Shown piece by piece: positions 30,637 to 59,349 of a stretch of DNA of 64,000 bases. Where the stretch lies: assembly GCA_025642075.2 (NCBI GenBank), contig JAODUO010000568.1, positions 247,501 through 311,500 on the forward strand. Direction: 5' to 3'. Numbering within the stretch: the first letter of the stretch is position 1; every line of letters starts with the position of its first letter. The translations under genes were made by a program, and so were the position numbers. The stretch is from Ridgeia piscesae. Its lineage: Eukaryota > Annelida > Polychaeta > Sabellida > Siboglinidae. The notes under the pieces are model-generated. The model was not told where the DNA came from, did not search any database, and saw only the letters and a list, made by a program, of their open reading frames with translations.

Positions 30637-32390
30637 TTTGGTAGTAATATTTCTAGTCATGTTTTGTTTGCACATGTAGGCTCATCTTGTTAGAGCAGTA
30701 TCACACGTCACTAGCAAACTTATTACTATTCTATGCAATATGAACTGTATTACATGGGTTGCCTTCTCAGTTTTTTATTTCCCCACAATTGGGTTTCTAA
30801 GCAAAATTTTTAAGTTTGAGAACAAATATTCCTTTTGTTAGATTTGACGACACATCCCATGACCAAATATTTCTGCTACTCTGTCAGCTGTCAACTATAG
30901 TTACATGGAACCATAGTTACAAAGGGAGGCTGACTGGAAATAACCATTAAATACACGTCTAGTACCAGGTAGTCACTATTTCAACTGGACTTGCTGTATC
31001 AGTGCGTATTATACATCCGTGTAATTGTGCATTACAGTTCCACGAATCCATCAAAATAATTATGTTTAAACACATCTTAAATTCATGTGGCCTGAGGTTT
31101 GCTATACAGTGGGTGGGGCAGATGATAAAAACAGAAACCTACAGTTTACCAGCGTAAACAACTGATGAAAACTGATAAGAAGGTTCATATTTTAGGTTCA
31201 TCTCTTTATTCGTACATATCATGACAACATCACATCACATCACACAAACCGGGCAAAGCTGCAAAATAGCTACATGATTGACTGCAGCAGCTGTAGTTCC
31301 ACGGTGACTGCCAGGTGGCACGCTGACATCATCTACCATGGTCACATGACGAGCCTGCTGCGAGATAAGTAAACTTATAAACGTGTTTACCGAGTATCAT
31401 TCCGTTGGTGGCAGTTTGTTAGTGTCTAAATAATCATCTTTGACGTTCTTGTTTATATGTATAATTTTATCATCAATAATGTGATCCAGTCCTAAGGTCA
31501 GTTATTTTCTCTACAGTGTACCTTCCTGTGTACAATGAAACAGCCATGAACCGACTTGGATGTGTGTGATACGACACACTCCTAAGTGAGATTCTGGCTT
31601 AGTCTGCAGACATATAATGACAAAACTAGCAATGACATGCACATTAAAAGAAAGACGAGTGTAAAAATTTGACACCAAACATGTCACATACAACACAATG
31701 ACAACTGCCAGTGGAGTGACATGTGACAACTGTCAGTAGACTGACGCATGACAACCGCCAGTGTGCACTGACACGTGACAACTGCCACTAGACTGACGCA
31801 ACGGCCAGTATTTGAGACAACAATGTCTCCTAAAACACCACAGAAATGTAAACATCTCCACTGCAGTCTAAAAACAGCAAAGCTACATATAATATCGACC
31901 TTCTATAATAGTATAAGATAAATCGTTGTTGTAATGACTGTTTTAAATACCAGTATGTGTGACAACAACTTCCAGAAACGTTACATTTTTCTGCACGTTG
32001 AATAGATGTCTAGAGAGTGCACTCTGCACTAGTTTTACAACTTTATGGTCGCTTCATCTGACCGAGTTATTCACTGCCGTCTCCATACATCCTTCCTTGT
32101 ACCTACTGATCATCTAACTAGGCTAACGTTGATTTAGTACCAGTTTCATTTCCTAACTGCTGCACATACATGCATGAACTTTCTTTGACAGTTCATATAT
32201 GCCAGCTCATAGTATAGCAGAACTCTGCTTTTGGTTTGATATTATAAAGTCTCGTTATTGTGTTTCTTTTGGCCATGTTCCTTCCTGAAGCTATCGACAA
32301 CAACGCATTACATTTACGTCCTGCATCCACCACTAGGTGGCTCCTCGCATAGGTGGACAGATCCTGTACGTGTGACTCCGACGACACTCG
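30637..32390. other. intergenic / DPYS 3' UTR
   Basis: AATAAA on the - strand (TTTATT at 31205-31210) is a candidate DPYS poly(A) signal. A degenerate ~25-bp repeat (TGACAACTGCCAGT...) is at about 31698-31806. No other feature recognised. Confidence 0.4.
31205..31210 (-). terminator. candidate DPYS poly(A) signal
   Basis: AATAAA on the - strand, about 1.2 kb beyond the terminal-exon stop. Confidence 0.35.
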
Positions 32391-47219
<14,829 letters not shown>

Positions 47220-50156
47220 CTGTAATAATACAAGACAATGGCGGTGAGAGACTCTTGACACAATGTCTACTGGCTTCTAAAATAACTACCTCCAAAAAAG
47301 AATACTGCCTATTGCTTATTAACCTGTCTGTTGAATACTAACACTGCTTAGTTATTATGGATCTGCAATGATTGCAGCAATAAAACTACTTTTATGATGG
47401 AAATTAAATCAGCTAAGTACTAATCAAACCACACGTTACAAACTTCTAAATCACTGTTCAAAGATACAGTATCGTAACTCACATTATTGTCATCAAAATG
47501 AATTTTTTTATTAAAATGAACATGATCCAAGGAAAGATTTACATGAAATATCTTAAATATTTATTATCTAATTAACTTTTCTGGACCAATATTCTCTTAA
47601 AGTTGCAAAAAGTAATGTTCAACATGTCTGCAACTATCATGTTCACATATGCGGGAATAGAGCAAGCTGGCAATGAGTGAGCCAGGGAGGAAGGAACGAT
47701 GAATCAGAATGTGATGGAATAGGCAAAAACTGGAGCAGGGAATAGCAACTGCCATTCAGTGAACAAGTAACCATGGTAACGGGAAACAAAAAAGAAGCGT
47801 GTCAAGGTAGGCTGTCAAACTGACGGGAAGTACAGCAATGACAATAATGTATCTGGACACCTAAAACTAATTAGATTTTCAGCTGTCCCAAACCATACAA
47901 TGCAAAAAGTTTGATGTCCAAAATCTTCCACTCATTATGCAATCAGAGTATGTATTCAGACAGGTAAACATTATAGGTCTCCAGGGGCATGCAGAACATT
48001 AAGTCATTGTGTGTATTTGTAGATATTTGTGGTACCCTAAACACAGCATCCGAATAGATACACTCGTTACAGTAACAGTTTATGTTTACTGTGATTACGC
48101 TGGTTAATATATTTATTGCTACACTTTGCTCCTGGCAAAATGTTAACTATATACATTTGAAGTAACAGTACTATTTGAAGTAACAACTATTACTACAATT
48201 GGAACGACATTACTCATAACAAATTAACTTGTTAATTATACACACCTACAAAAACACGACACTCAGTAAATAAACTGTAGTAAATATCATTCACAATGTC
48301 TCTATGAAACATGTTCCTACGTATTTAGGACAGAATCAGTGTAGTCAGGCTAAAGAAGCAAGGACAAAGGATAACAACACGTCAACATAGGACCAGCAGT
48401 AAAGGTGACAGAGCTGTCACAGAGCATGCAGATCCTCTCATGGATATGTAACGACATCTGCACCTGAGATGAGGACACAACCAGATCAAGCTAAGCCATT
48501 CCTGACCTCCTGTGACATGTGCTCTCAATGAAAAATACATCCTACCGGTTTGGTAATCCAGATGTTGGAAAAGAACATTATTCATTTGATCAGTATATCA
48601 CTTTATGTGAAATTGCTTCTACATCACCACTGTTTTATGGAGAACATTTTCCCTCTTTCTGAATCTTTTTCTTCACCCAAATTATTGAGGCTAACAGAGG
48701 AAACTGGATCTTCCATTCACGTTTGAGGCAAGACTGGGCAAGCATGTAATTCAACTGCTTACAGATCTTGCCATAAATAAGAAACTTGCACTGGTGCATG
48801 AATGTGCACTTTACAACATGCTCAGATGTCACGATATGGATTCTGGGGAACTGGGTCATTGTGGGGGGGGGGGTGAGAGGAACATAGCTGGGGGTAAATA
48901 TAATACAGTACAAGGTGTATTGGTTTTATAAATTTAATTTAATATCCATTTAATTTACTCAGAATATCTACACGATTTTAACTTTACTAAACAATGAGAT
49001 TGTTTTTAAAGCTCATTGTCAATGTCAGAAAATCCCTTTGATGTATTAAATTCTGCAGTCTGCATTCTAATAATGGCTCGCCCTAATGGTGACTCTGGTT
49101 GATCTGAATCTACTATTGGACACTGGCCTACAATGGCCGAGGCCACAGCAGTAACATGGCATATGTTTAACAATGAATTACATTATGAGCCATGTGACAG
49201 AACCTACAGGTTCCCTGTGTAGGAAACAACATTTTCCCTCCATAATAAGAATGATTTTAACATTGACTGATCAACTTTGCAAAACTGCCAACAAATCTAA
49301 GTAAGTGCTATTATATTTTAAACATGTTATAATCAATGTCTTATGGTATCCTTAGTGTCAGACTATGGCAGCTTATTCAACGTGAACTGACGACAATGCC
49401 TGTGTTGATATGGTATAACTATCAAGTACTCGCAAATACCACGCTAAGCCAATAACCAAATCTTGGACCCATGAACAATGATATCCCATAAATACATTAG
49501 TTGTTACACTAATTAACAGACTTGATTACAACAGCAGTCCTGCAGAAGCAGTATGGGTAAGCAAGCCTGGACACAGCCAACATTCACAGACTGCTGGTTG
49601 ACAGATGTACAGATAGGCATTGCAGCTGCCAAAGCCATTAAAAATGCAGCCAAACACATTGAGATCAGGGCTACGTATCCAATAGAATGGGAGATAAATG
49701 GTATCAGAGGCAGGCAACTGAACAAGATTATTCATCCAATCGGTAATGGTTTCTGACAGCTTCCTGTGAGAGCCAACGCAAACGCTGGGATAATGAAAGT
49801 GAAGACTCTTGCATCATCAGATTCACCCGTATGCATAAGTCAGCATTTTATATATGATTCATTGATATATAAAATCAATATACAATATACGCATAGGCAT
49901 CATATACATTTGTCAATGTAACGCACTAATTTATCTTTGACCGCTAGTTTTATCAATTATTAAAATGATAAATAAACATAAAAGAGAAAAAGAACCGGTT
50001 TTGCTAAAACATATCATATGCAGGGATGAACTCCATTGACCAAGTGATACAAGATGGCCGCATGCATGCCTGAAGCACTGCATCGTACTTGCAAGTGACC
50101 TATCCTCATGACAGCAGACGTGGGCACACACTCAGCAGCACCAACCTAAAACAAAA
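47220..50156. other. upstream of first mapped DPYS exon, nothing recognised
   Basis: AT-rich unique sequence, probably intron 1 of the - strand gene. I found no convincing first exon here. A run of ten G lies at 48863-48872. Confidence 0.5.
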
Positions 50157-53100
50157 CATGCTCCAGAAGCCAGACACTTCTGTCAGAGTAGACTGTCATT
50201 ACTAGGAGAGAGTACAGGGTGGGAGAAACATGTTCCAGAAGCCAGACACTTCTGTCGGAGTAGACTGTCATTACTAGGAGAGAGTACAGGGTGGGAGAAA
50301 CATGTTCCAGAAGCCAGACACTTCTGTCGGAGTAGAGTGTCATTATTAGGAGAGTACAGGGTGGGAGAAACATGTTCCAGAAGCCAGACACTTCTGTCGG
50401 AGTAGAGTGTCATTACTAGGAGAGAGTACAGGGTGGGAGAAACATGTTCCAGAAGCCAGACACTTCTGTCGGAGTAGACTGTCATTACTAGGAGAGAGTA
50501 CAGGGTGGGAGAAACATGTTCCAGAAGCCAGACACTTCTGTCGGAGTAGAGTGTCATTACTAGGAGAGAGTACAGGGTGGGAGAAACATGTTCCAGAAGC
50601 CAGACACTTCTGTCGGAGTAGACTGTCATTACTAGGAGAGAGTACAGGGTGGGAGAAACATGTTCCAGAAGCCAGACACTTCTGTCGGAGTAGACTGTCA
50701 TTACTAGGAGAGAGTACAGGGTGGGAGAAACATGTTCCAGAAGCCAGACACTTCTGTCGGAGTAGACTGTCATTACTAGGAGAGAGTACAGGGTGGGAGA
50801 AACATGTTCCAGAAGCCAGACACTTCTGTCGGAGTAGACTGTCATTACTAGGAGAGAGTACAGGGTGGGAGAAACATGTTCCAGAAGCCAGACACTTCTG
50901 TCGGAGTAGAGTGTCATTACTAGGAGAGAGTACAGGGTGGGAGAAACATGTTCCAGAAGCCAGACACTTCTGTCGGAGTAGACTGTCATTACTAGGAGAG
51001 AGTACAGGGTGGGAGAAACATGTTCCAGAAGCCAGACACTTCTGTCGGAGTAGACTGTCATTATTAGGAGAGAGTACAGGGTGGGAGAAACATGTTCCAG
51101 AAGCCAGACACTTCTGTCGGAGTAGACTGTCATTACTAGGAGAGAGTACAGGGTGGGAGAAACATGTTCCAGAAGCCAGACACTTCTGTCGGAGTAGACT
51201 GTCATTATAGGAGAGAGTACAGGGTGGGAGAAACATGTTCCAGAAGCCAGACACTTCTGTCAGAGTAGATGTCATTACTAGGAGAGAGTACAGGGTGGGA
51301 GAAACATGTTCCAGAAGCCAGACACTTCTGTCGGAGTAGACTGTCATTACTAGGAGAGAGTACAGGGTGGGAGAAACATGTTCCAGAAGCCAGACACTTC
51401 TGTCGGAGTAGACTGTCATTATTAGGAGAGAGTACAGGGTGGGAGAAACATGTTCCAGAAGCCAGACACTTCTGTCGGAGTAGACTGTCATTACTAGGAG
51501 AGAGTACAGGGTGGGAGAAACATGTTCCAGAAGCCAGACACTTCTGTCGGAGTAGATGTCATTACTGGGAGAGAGTACAGGGTGGGAGAAACATGTTCCA
51601 GAAGCCAGACACTTCTGTCGGAGTAGACTGTCATTACTAGGAGAGAGTACAGGGTGGGAGAAACATGTTCCAGAAGCCAGACACTTCTGTCGGAGTAGAG
51701 TGTCATTACTAGGAGAGAGTACAGGGTGGGAGAAACATGTTCCAGAAGCCAGACACTTCTGTCAGAGTAGACTGTCATTACTAGGAGAGAGTACAGGGTG
51801 GGAGAAACATGTTCCAGAAGCCAGACACTTCTGTCGGAGTAGACTGTCATTACTAGGAGAGAGTACAGGGTGGGAGAAACATGTTCCAGAAGCCAGACAC
51901 TTCTGTCGGAGTAGACTGTCATTACTGGGAGAGAGTACAGGGTGGGAGAAACATGTTCCAGAAGCCAGGCACTTCTGTCCGAGTAGACTGTCATTACTAG
52001 GAGAGAGTACAGGGTGGGAGAAACATGTTCCAGAAGCCAGACACTTCTGTCGGAGTAGACTGTCATTACTAGGAGAGAGTACAGGGTGGGAGAAACATGT
52101 TCCAGAAGCCAGGCACTTCTGTCGGAGTAGACTGTCATTACTGGGAGAGAGTACAGGGTGGGAGAAACATGTTCCAGAAGCCAGACACTTCTGTCGGAGT
52201 AGACTGTCATTACTGGGAGAGAGTACAGGGTGGGAGAAACATGTTCCAGAAGCCAGACACTTCTGTCGGAGTAGACTGTCATTACTAGGAGAGAGTACAG
52301 GGTGGGAGAAACATGTTCCAGAAGCCAGACACTTCTGTCGGAGTAGACTGTCATTACTAGGAGAGAGTACAGGGTGGGAGAAACATGTTCCAGAAGCCAG
52401 CAGCAGTAGACTGTCATTACTGGGAGAGAGTACAGGGTGGGAGAAACATGTTCCAGAAGCCAGCACTTCTGTCGGAGTAGACTGTCATTACTGGAGAGAG
52501 TACAGGGTGGGAGAAACATGTTCCAGAAGCCAGACACTTCTGTCGGAGTAGACTGTCATTACTAGGAGAGAGTACAGGGTGGGAGAAACATGTTCCAGAA
52601 GCCAGACACTTCTGTCGGAGTAGACTGTCATTACTGGAGAGAGTACAGGGTGGGAGAAACATGTTCCAGAAGCCAGACACTTCTGTCGGAGTAGACTGTC
52701 ATTACTAGGAGAGAGTACAGGGTGGGAGAAACATGTTCCAGAAGCCAGACACTTCTGTCGGAGTAGACTGTCATTACTAGGAGAGAGTACAGGGTGGGAG
52801 AAACATGTTCCAGAAGCCAGACACTTCTGTCGGAGTAGACTGTCATTACTAGGAGAGAGTACAGGGTGGGAGAAACATGTTCCAGAAGCCAGACACTTCT
52901 GTCGAGTAGACTGTCATTACTAGGAGAGAGTACAGGGTGGGAGAAACATGTTCCAGAAGCCAGACACTTCTGTCGGAGTAGATGTCATTACTAGGAGAGA
53001 GTACAGGGTGGGAGAAACATGTTCCAGAAGCCAGACACTTCTGTCGGAGTAGACTGTCATTACTAGGAGAGAGTACAGGGTGGGAGAAACATGTTCCAGA

Positions 53101-56100
53101 AGCCAGACACTTCTGTCGGAGTAGACTGTCATTACTAGGAGAGAGTACAGGGTGGGAGAAACATGTTCCAGAAGCCAGACACTTCTGTCGGAGTAGACTG
53201 TCATTACTAGGAGAGAGTACAGGGTGGGAGAAACATGTTCCAGAAGCCAGACACTTCTGTCGGAGTAGACTGTCATTACTGGGAGAGAGTACAGGGTGGG
53301 AGAAACATGTTCCAGAAGCCAGACACTTCTGTCGGAGTAGACTGTCATTACTAGGAGAGAGTACAGGGTGGGAGAAACATGTTCCAGAAGCCAGACACTT
53401 CTGTCGGAGTAGACTGTCATTACTAGGAGAGAGTACAGGGTGGGAGAAACATGTTCCAGAAGCCAGACACTTCTGTCGGAGTAGACTGTCATTACTAGGA
53501 GAGAGTACAGGGTGGGAGAAACATGTTCCAGAAGCCAGACACTTCTGTCGGAGTAGACTGTCATTACTAGGAGAGAGTACAGGGTGGGAGAAACATGTTC
53601 CAGAAGCCAGACACTTCTGTCGGAGTAGACTGTCATTACTAGGAGAGAGTACAGGGTGGGAGAAACATGTTCCAGAAGCCAGACACTTCTGTCGGAGTAG
53701 ACTGTCATTACTAGGAGAGAGTACAGGGTGGGAGAAACATGTTCCAGAAGCCAGACACTTCTGTCGGAGTAGACTGTCATTACTAGGAGAGAGTACAGGG
53801 TGGGAGAAACATGTTCCAGAAGCCAGACACTTCTGTCGGAGTAGACTGTCATTACTAGGAGAGAGTACAGGGTGGGAGAAACATGTTCCAGAAGCCAGAC
53901 ACTTCTGTCGGAGTAGACTGTCATTACTAGGAGAGAGTACAGGGTGGGAGAAACATGTTCCAGAAGCCAGACACTTCTGTCGGAGTAGACTGTCATTACT
54001 AGGAGAGAGTACAGGGTGGGAGAAACATGTTCCAGAAGCCAGACACTTCTGTCGGAGTAGACTGTCATTACTAGGAGAGAGTACAGGGTGGGAGAAACAT
54101 GTTCCAGAAGCCAGACACTTCTGTCGGAGTAGACTGTCATTACTAGGAGAGAGTACAGGGTGGGAGAAACATGTTCCAGAAGCCAGACACTTCTGTCGGA
54201 GTAGACTGTCATTACTAGGAGAGAGTACAGGGTGGGAGAAACATGTTCCAGAAGCCAGACACTTCTGTCGGAGTAGACTGTCATTACTAGGAGAGAGTAC
54301 AGGGTGGGAGAAACATGTTCCAGAAGCCAGACACTTCTGTCGAGTAGACTGTCATTACTAGGAGAGAGTACAGGGTGGGAGAAACATGTTCCAGAAGCCA
54401 GACACTTCTGTCGAGTAGACTGTCATTACTAGGAGAGAGTACAGGGTGGGAGAAACATGTTCCAGAAGCCAGACACTTCTGTCGGAGTAGACTGTCATTA
54501 CTAGGAGAGAGTACAGGGTGGGAGAAACATGTTCCAGAAGCCAGACACTTCTGTCGGAGTAGACTGTCATTACTAGGAGAGAGTACAGGGTGGGAGAAAC
54601 ATGTTCCAGAAGCCAGACACTTCTGTCAGAGTAGACTGTCATTACTAGGAGAGAGTACAGGGTGGGAGAAACATGTTCCAGAAGCCAGACACTTCTGTCA
54701 GAGTAGACTGTCATTACTAGGAGAGAGTACAGGGTGGGAGAAACATGTTCCAGAAGCCAGACACTTCTGTCGGAGTAGAGTGTCATTACTAGGAGAGAGT
54801 ACAGGGTGGGAGAAACATGTTCCAGAAGCCAGACACTTCTGTCGGAGTAGACTGTCATTACTAGGAGAGAGTACAGGGTGGGAGAAACATGTTCCAGAAG
54901 CCAGACACTTCTGTCGGAGTAGACTGTCATTACTAGGAGAGAGTACAGGGTGGGAGAAACATGTTCCAGAAGCCAGACACTTCTGTCGGAGTAGAGTGTC
55001 ATTACTAGGAGAGAGTACAGGGTGGGAGAAACATGTTCCAGAAGCCAGACACTTCTGTCAGAGTAGACTGTCATTACTAGGAGAGAGTACAGGGTGGGAG
55101 AAACATGTTCCAGAAGCCAGACACTTCTGTCGGAGTAGACTGTCATTACTAGGAGAGAGTACAGGGTGGGAGAAACATGTTCCAGAAGCCAGACACTTCT
55201 GTCAGAGTAGACTGTCATTACTAGGAGAGAGTACAGGGTGGGAGAAACATGTTCCAGAAGCCAGACACTTCTGTCAGTAGACTGTCATTACTAGGAGAGA
55301 GTACAGGGTGGGAGAAACATGTTCCAGAAGCCAGACACTTCTGTCAGAGTAGACTGTCATTACTAGGAGAGAGTACAGGGTGGGAGAAACATGTTCCAGA
55401 AGCCAGACACTTCTGTCGGAGTAGACTGTCATTACTAGGAGAGAGTACAGGGTGGGAGAAACATGTTCCAGAAGCCAGACACTTCTGTCGGAGTAGACTG
55501 TCATTACTAGGAGAGAGTACAGGGTGGGAGAAACATGTTCCAGAAGCCAGACACTTCTGTCGGAGTAGACTGTCATTACTAGGAGAGAGTACAGGGTGGG
55601 AGAAACATGTTCCAGAAGCCAGACACTTCTGTCGGAGTAGACTGTCATTACTAGGAGAGAGTACAGGGTGGGAGAAACATGTTCCAGAAGCCAGACACTT
55701 CTGTCGGAGTAGACTGTCATTACTAGGAGAGAGTACAGGGTGGGAGAAACATGTTCCAGAAGCCAGACACTTCTGTCGGAGTAGACTGTCATTACTAGGA
55801 GAGAGTACAGGGTGGGAGAAACATGTTCCAGAAGCCAGACACTTCTGTCGGAGTAGACTGTCATTACTAGGAGAGAGTACAGGGTGGGAGAAACATGTTC
55901 CAGAAGCCAGACACTTCTGTCGGAGTAGACTGTCATTATAGGAGAGAGTACAGGGTGGGAGAAACATGTTCCAGAAGCCAGACACCTGTAGACTGTCAGG
56001 AGAGGTAGAACATGTTCCAAAGATCTGGAGAGAGTGAAGAGTACAGGGTGGGAGAAACATGTTCCAGAAGCCAGACACTTCTGTCGGAGTAGACTGTCAT

Positions 56101-57160
56101 TACTAGGAGAGAGTACAGGGTGGGAGAAACATGTTCCAGAAGCCAGACACTTCTGTCGGAGTAGACTGTCATTACTAGGAGAGAGTACAGGGTGGGAGAA
56201 ACATGTTCCAGAAGCCAGACACTTCTGTCGGAGTAGACTGTCATTACTAGGAGAGAGTACAGGGTGGGAGAAACATGTTCCAGAAGCCAGACACTTCTGT
56301 CGGAGTAGAGTGTCATTATTAGGAGAGAGTACAGGGTGGGAGAAACATGTTCCAGAAGCCAGACACTTCTGTCGGAGTAGAGTGTCATTACTAGGAGAGA
56401 GTACAGGGTGGGAGAAACATGTTCCAGAAGCCAGACACTTCTGTCGGAGTAGAGTGTCATTACTAGGAGAGAGTACAGGGTGGGAGAAACATGTTCCAGA
56501 AGCCAGACACTTCTGTCGGAGTAGACTGTCATTACTAGGAGAGAGTACAGGGTGGGAGAAACATGTTCCAGAAGCCAGACACTTCTGTCGGAGTAGAGTG
56601 TCATTACTAGGAGAGAGTACAGGGTGGGAGAAACATGTTCCAGAAGCCAGACACTTCTGTCGGAGTAGACTGTCATTACTAGGAGAGAGTACAGGGTGGG
56701 AGAAACATGTTCCAGAAGCCAGACACTTCTGTCGGAGTAGAGTGTCATTACTAGGAGAGAGTACAGGGTGGGAGAAACATGTTCCAGAAGCCAGACACTT
56801 CTGTCGGAGTAGACTGTCATTACTAGGAGAGAGTACAGGGTGGGAGAAACATGTTCCAGAAGCCAGACACTTCTGTCGGAGTAGAGTGTCATTACTAGGA
56901 GAGAGTACAGGGTGGGAGAAACATGTTCCAGAAGCCAGACACTTCTGTCGGAGTAGACTGTCATTACTAGGAGAGAGTACAGGGTGGGAGAAACATGTTC
57001 CAGAAGCCAGACACTTCTGTCGGAGTAGACTGTCATTACTAGGAGAGAGTACAGGGTGGGAGAAACATGTTCCAGAAGCCAGACACTTCTGTCGGAGTAG
57101 AGTGTCATTATTAGGAGAGAGTACAGGGTGGGAGAAACATGTTCCAGAAGCCAGACACTT
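50157..57160. repeat. 72-bp minisatellite, about 97 copies
   Basis: Tandem units start CATGTTCCAGAAGCCAGACA and contain ACTGTCATTACTAGGAGAGA. Most are 72 bp and differ at a few sites: GTCGG/GTCAG, AGAC/AGAG, ACTAGG/ACTGGG/ATTAGG. Occasional 1-5 bp deletions occur (for example near 51209, 52400 and 52465), and the unit at ~55,982 is scrambled. Because 72 is divisible by 3, frames up to 459 codons stay open on both strands. No start context, splice sites or protein similarity support coding. Confidence 0.97.
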
Positions 57161-57500
57161 AGGAGACAGTACATCATGTACGGTTCAGAAATTTGCTCCA
57201 GAAACCATAAAAACACCCCAGCCAGACCGGACTGTAATTACTACAAGACATTACAGGGCAACAGAAAAATGCTCCATAAACCAGACACTTCTGTGAGACA
57301 ACCAGAGTGGACTGTCATTGCTACGAGATAGTACCAGGTAGGAAAAACATGCTCCAGAAACCACCAAAATAAAAATCATCCCAGCTAGTATGGACTGTCA
57401 TTACTACCTGACAGTACAATGGAGACACGTTCTCCAGGAACCACAAGAACACCCAGCCAAGACTGGATTGTCGTTACTATAGGACAGTACAGTACAGTAG
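57161..57500. repeat. diverged ~80-bp relatives of the 72-bp unit
   Basis: Four units with TGCTCCAGAAACC spaced about 78-81 bases, each also containing GGACTGTCATTACTAC-like and GACAGTACA-like blocks. They carry an extra CACCCCAGCCAGA-type segment missing from the main array. Confidence 0.85.
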
Positions 57501-58180
57501 GAATAGCCTCATTACTATGGATGGCAGACAGAAACAGCTCAGTGACTTAAGTTCCTCAGCATCCCCCACTGTGACTCATTCTGTGGCACCTGTGAATTCT
57601 GTGGCATCTGTGACTCCAGAGGTGATGGAAGAGTCTGTCTCCTGTGAGCAAGTCTCATTCACTGAGGTTACAACAGTCACAACCTCAGTCCGTAGTATCC
57701 TAGGTGTAGTAGTTATGTGGTAAACAAGCATGAGATGTTCATAGTTGTTATTAAACTGATAGACTGATAAGGGGTCAATGAACTCATACATAGTTGTGGT
57801 AGATACCAGGGTAAGTTCTGATTTCTTAAATAACTTGTGTGCTGCACAAAAACGTGCTGATCTTTGCTGTGGCATTCAATTTATTTTTGTATCACTTTGC
57901 AAGTAGATGCAATTTATTGTGATAAAATTCACACACAACTCCCATGTTGCAAGTGGCTCAGTGGGCTCCATCAACTACAATGGCCATCAATGACACGTCA
58001 CCAATTGTCCGCAAGACAACATCACAATAGCTCCATCTGTTTGCTGATAACTCTGCAACTGCACTGATTGTTTGGGTTCTGGCATTTCATTGCATGCTGC
58101 TTGGAATCGCCAAATCGGCTCCAGGAGAGACACGTTTGAATCGTGGACACTTAGACATTGAAATGTAGTTAAGCTTTGAT
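57501..58180. other. intergenic, nothing secure
   Basis: A + strand frame from 57517 (68 codons, Ser/Thr/Val-rich, MDGRQKQLSDLSSSAS...) has no recognisable domain and is not supported by splice sites. Confidence 0.4.
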
Positions 58181-58194
58181 CAAACGGAGTTGGA

Positions 58195-58202
58195 GTATAA
58201 AT
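58195..58202 (+). promoter_or_regulatory. TATA-box-like motif
   Basis: TATAAATA in a context with no assigned downstream gene. The following ~250 bases contain a 64-codon frame (58273-58467) of unknown nature. Confidence 0.2.
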
Positions 58203-59069
58203 AGATGTCTGGCAGATCCCAGTTGGTTACCTTACTGGTGTAAGTTAGTTGACTAGTTGTCTATAGTGGTTAGTGTCGGTTACCTGTGATTGTTGTCAGG
58301 GTCTATACCACCTGAGGGAGCAGCCTGCTGGAGTCTACATGATCGGTAAAGTACGACTCCCAGACAAGACAACACATGTTCCATCTAAATTGTCAGACGT
58401 TCTACAAGTTATGTCTGTGTGTTTCGTACTACACCCTGTTTGTCACATGACCATCGTGTACACATGACAGGTGACTTTGTGCACTGTGTGCCTAAACATT
58501 GTTCTTAAAAGTTTAGTTTCCTAAGGTAATAAACTTGGAGGAAGGCGACTTCTAGTGAATCAAGCCCAGTACACAATATTCCACTTCAGTACACAATGCT
58601 CCCCTATACAGCTGTCTATAGACTTGTTTCATAACAGCAGCTACTGTCTCACACTGTCACCATCTATCATCTTAGTCAATTGAGACATTGCTCCGTGGAG
58701 ACATCACACCACACCACACCACACCACACCACCCTGACAGTTTATGCTTTTAAGGTCTGAAATGGTTACTTCAAAGTAGAACCATTTTATGGACCCTGTA
58801 ATAGCCTTTAATTTTTCAACCCAGATTGACATCACAGAAACTGCAAGACAAATAACTGGACGGCGGTTTAGGATATAACCAGAATAAACTCTATACAGGG
58901 GGTATCTTTGCAGTGAAATGTTAATAATTAATAAATAGGCAACTTCTATTGCGCCTAAATCCTTAGAAACCAAGGTCAGTGGCACGTCAATACAAAAGTG
59001 TTAATCAATCTTCAGAGTCAATAAACAAATCCCGTTGGCATCAGATTGATTGATACGCCAGAGAGCTAT

Positions 59070-59349
59070 GGTGGATAGGCAAGGTTGAAAAGGTACGTCA
59101 TTAAATGATGGCACAATTTAGCAATATTTTCAACTGATTTAACACTAGAAGGAAGCATATTCAAAAAGTAGGCGCACCCACAGCAAAGGCCCTAGTCCAT
59201 ATATTTGTATTAATTTTAGGGATAAAAAGTAAATCAGAACTAGATGATCGAAGCTGAACAGATTTTCTTATAGGAGTAAGCAAAGAATGTAAATGTTGGT
59301 TCATACTGTAAACTATAGGTAACTGACATGGTAACCAGCTGGGACACAT
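59070..59349 (-). pseudogene. LINE reverse-transcriptase C-terminal relic
   Basis: On the - strand the frame ends FIPKINTNIWTRAFAVGAPT. A one-base frameshift then gives FLNMLPSSVKSVENIAKL and a TYLFNLAYPP-type end. This is the same conserved region as at 33691, with a frameshift and a lost Trp, so the copy is decayed. Confidence 0.7.

Noticed and set aside
31255..31375. Possible terminal DPYS exon reading ARHVTMVDDVSVPPGS on the - strand
   Set aside because: Its phase does not match the exon m donor, while the exon at 32391-32476 matches in phase and sequence.
50157..57160. CRISPR-like appearance of regular repeats
   Set aside because: Units are directly abutting with no unique spacers, and the genome is animal.
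50183..57296. Ten or so frames of 230-459 codons on both strands with 24-residue repeats
   Set aside because: The 72-bp minisatellite is divisible by three; no splice sites, start context or family similarity. Treated as satellite.
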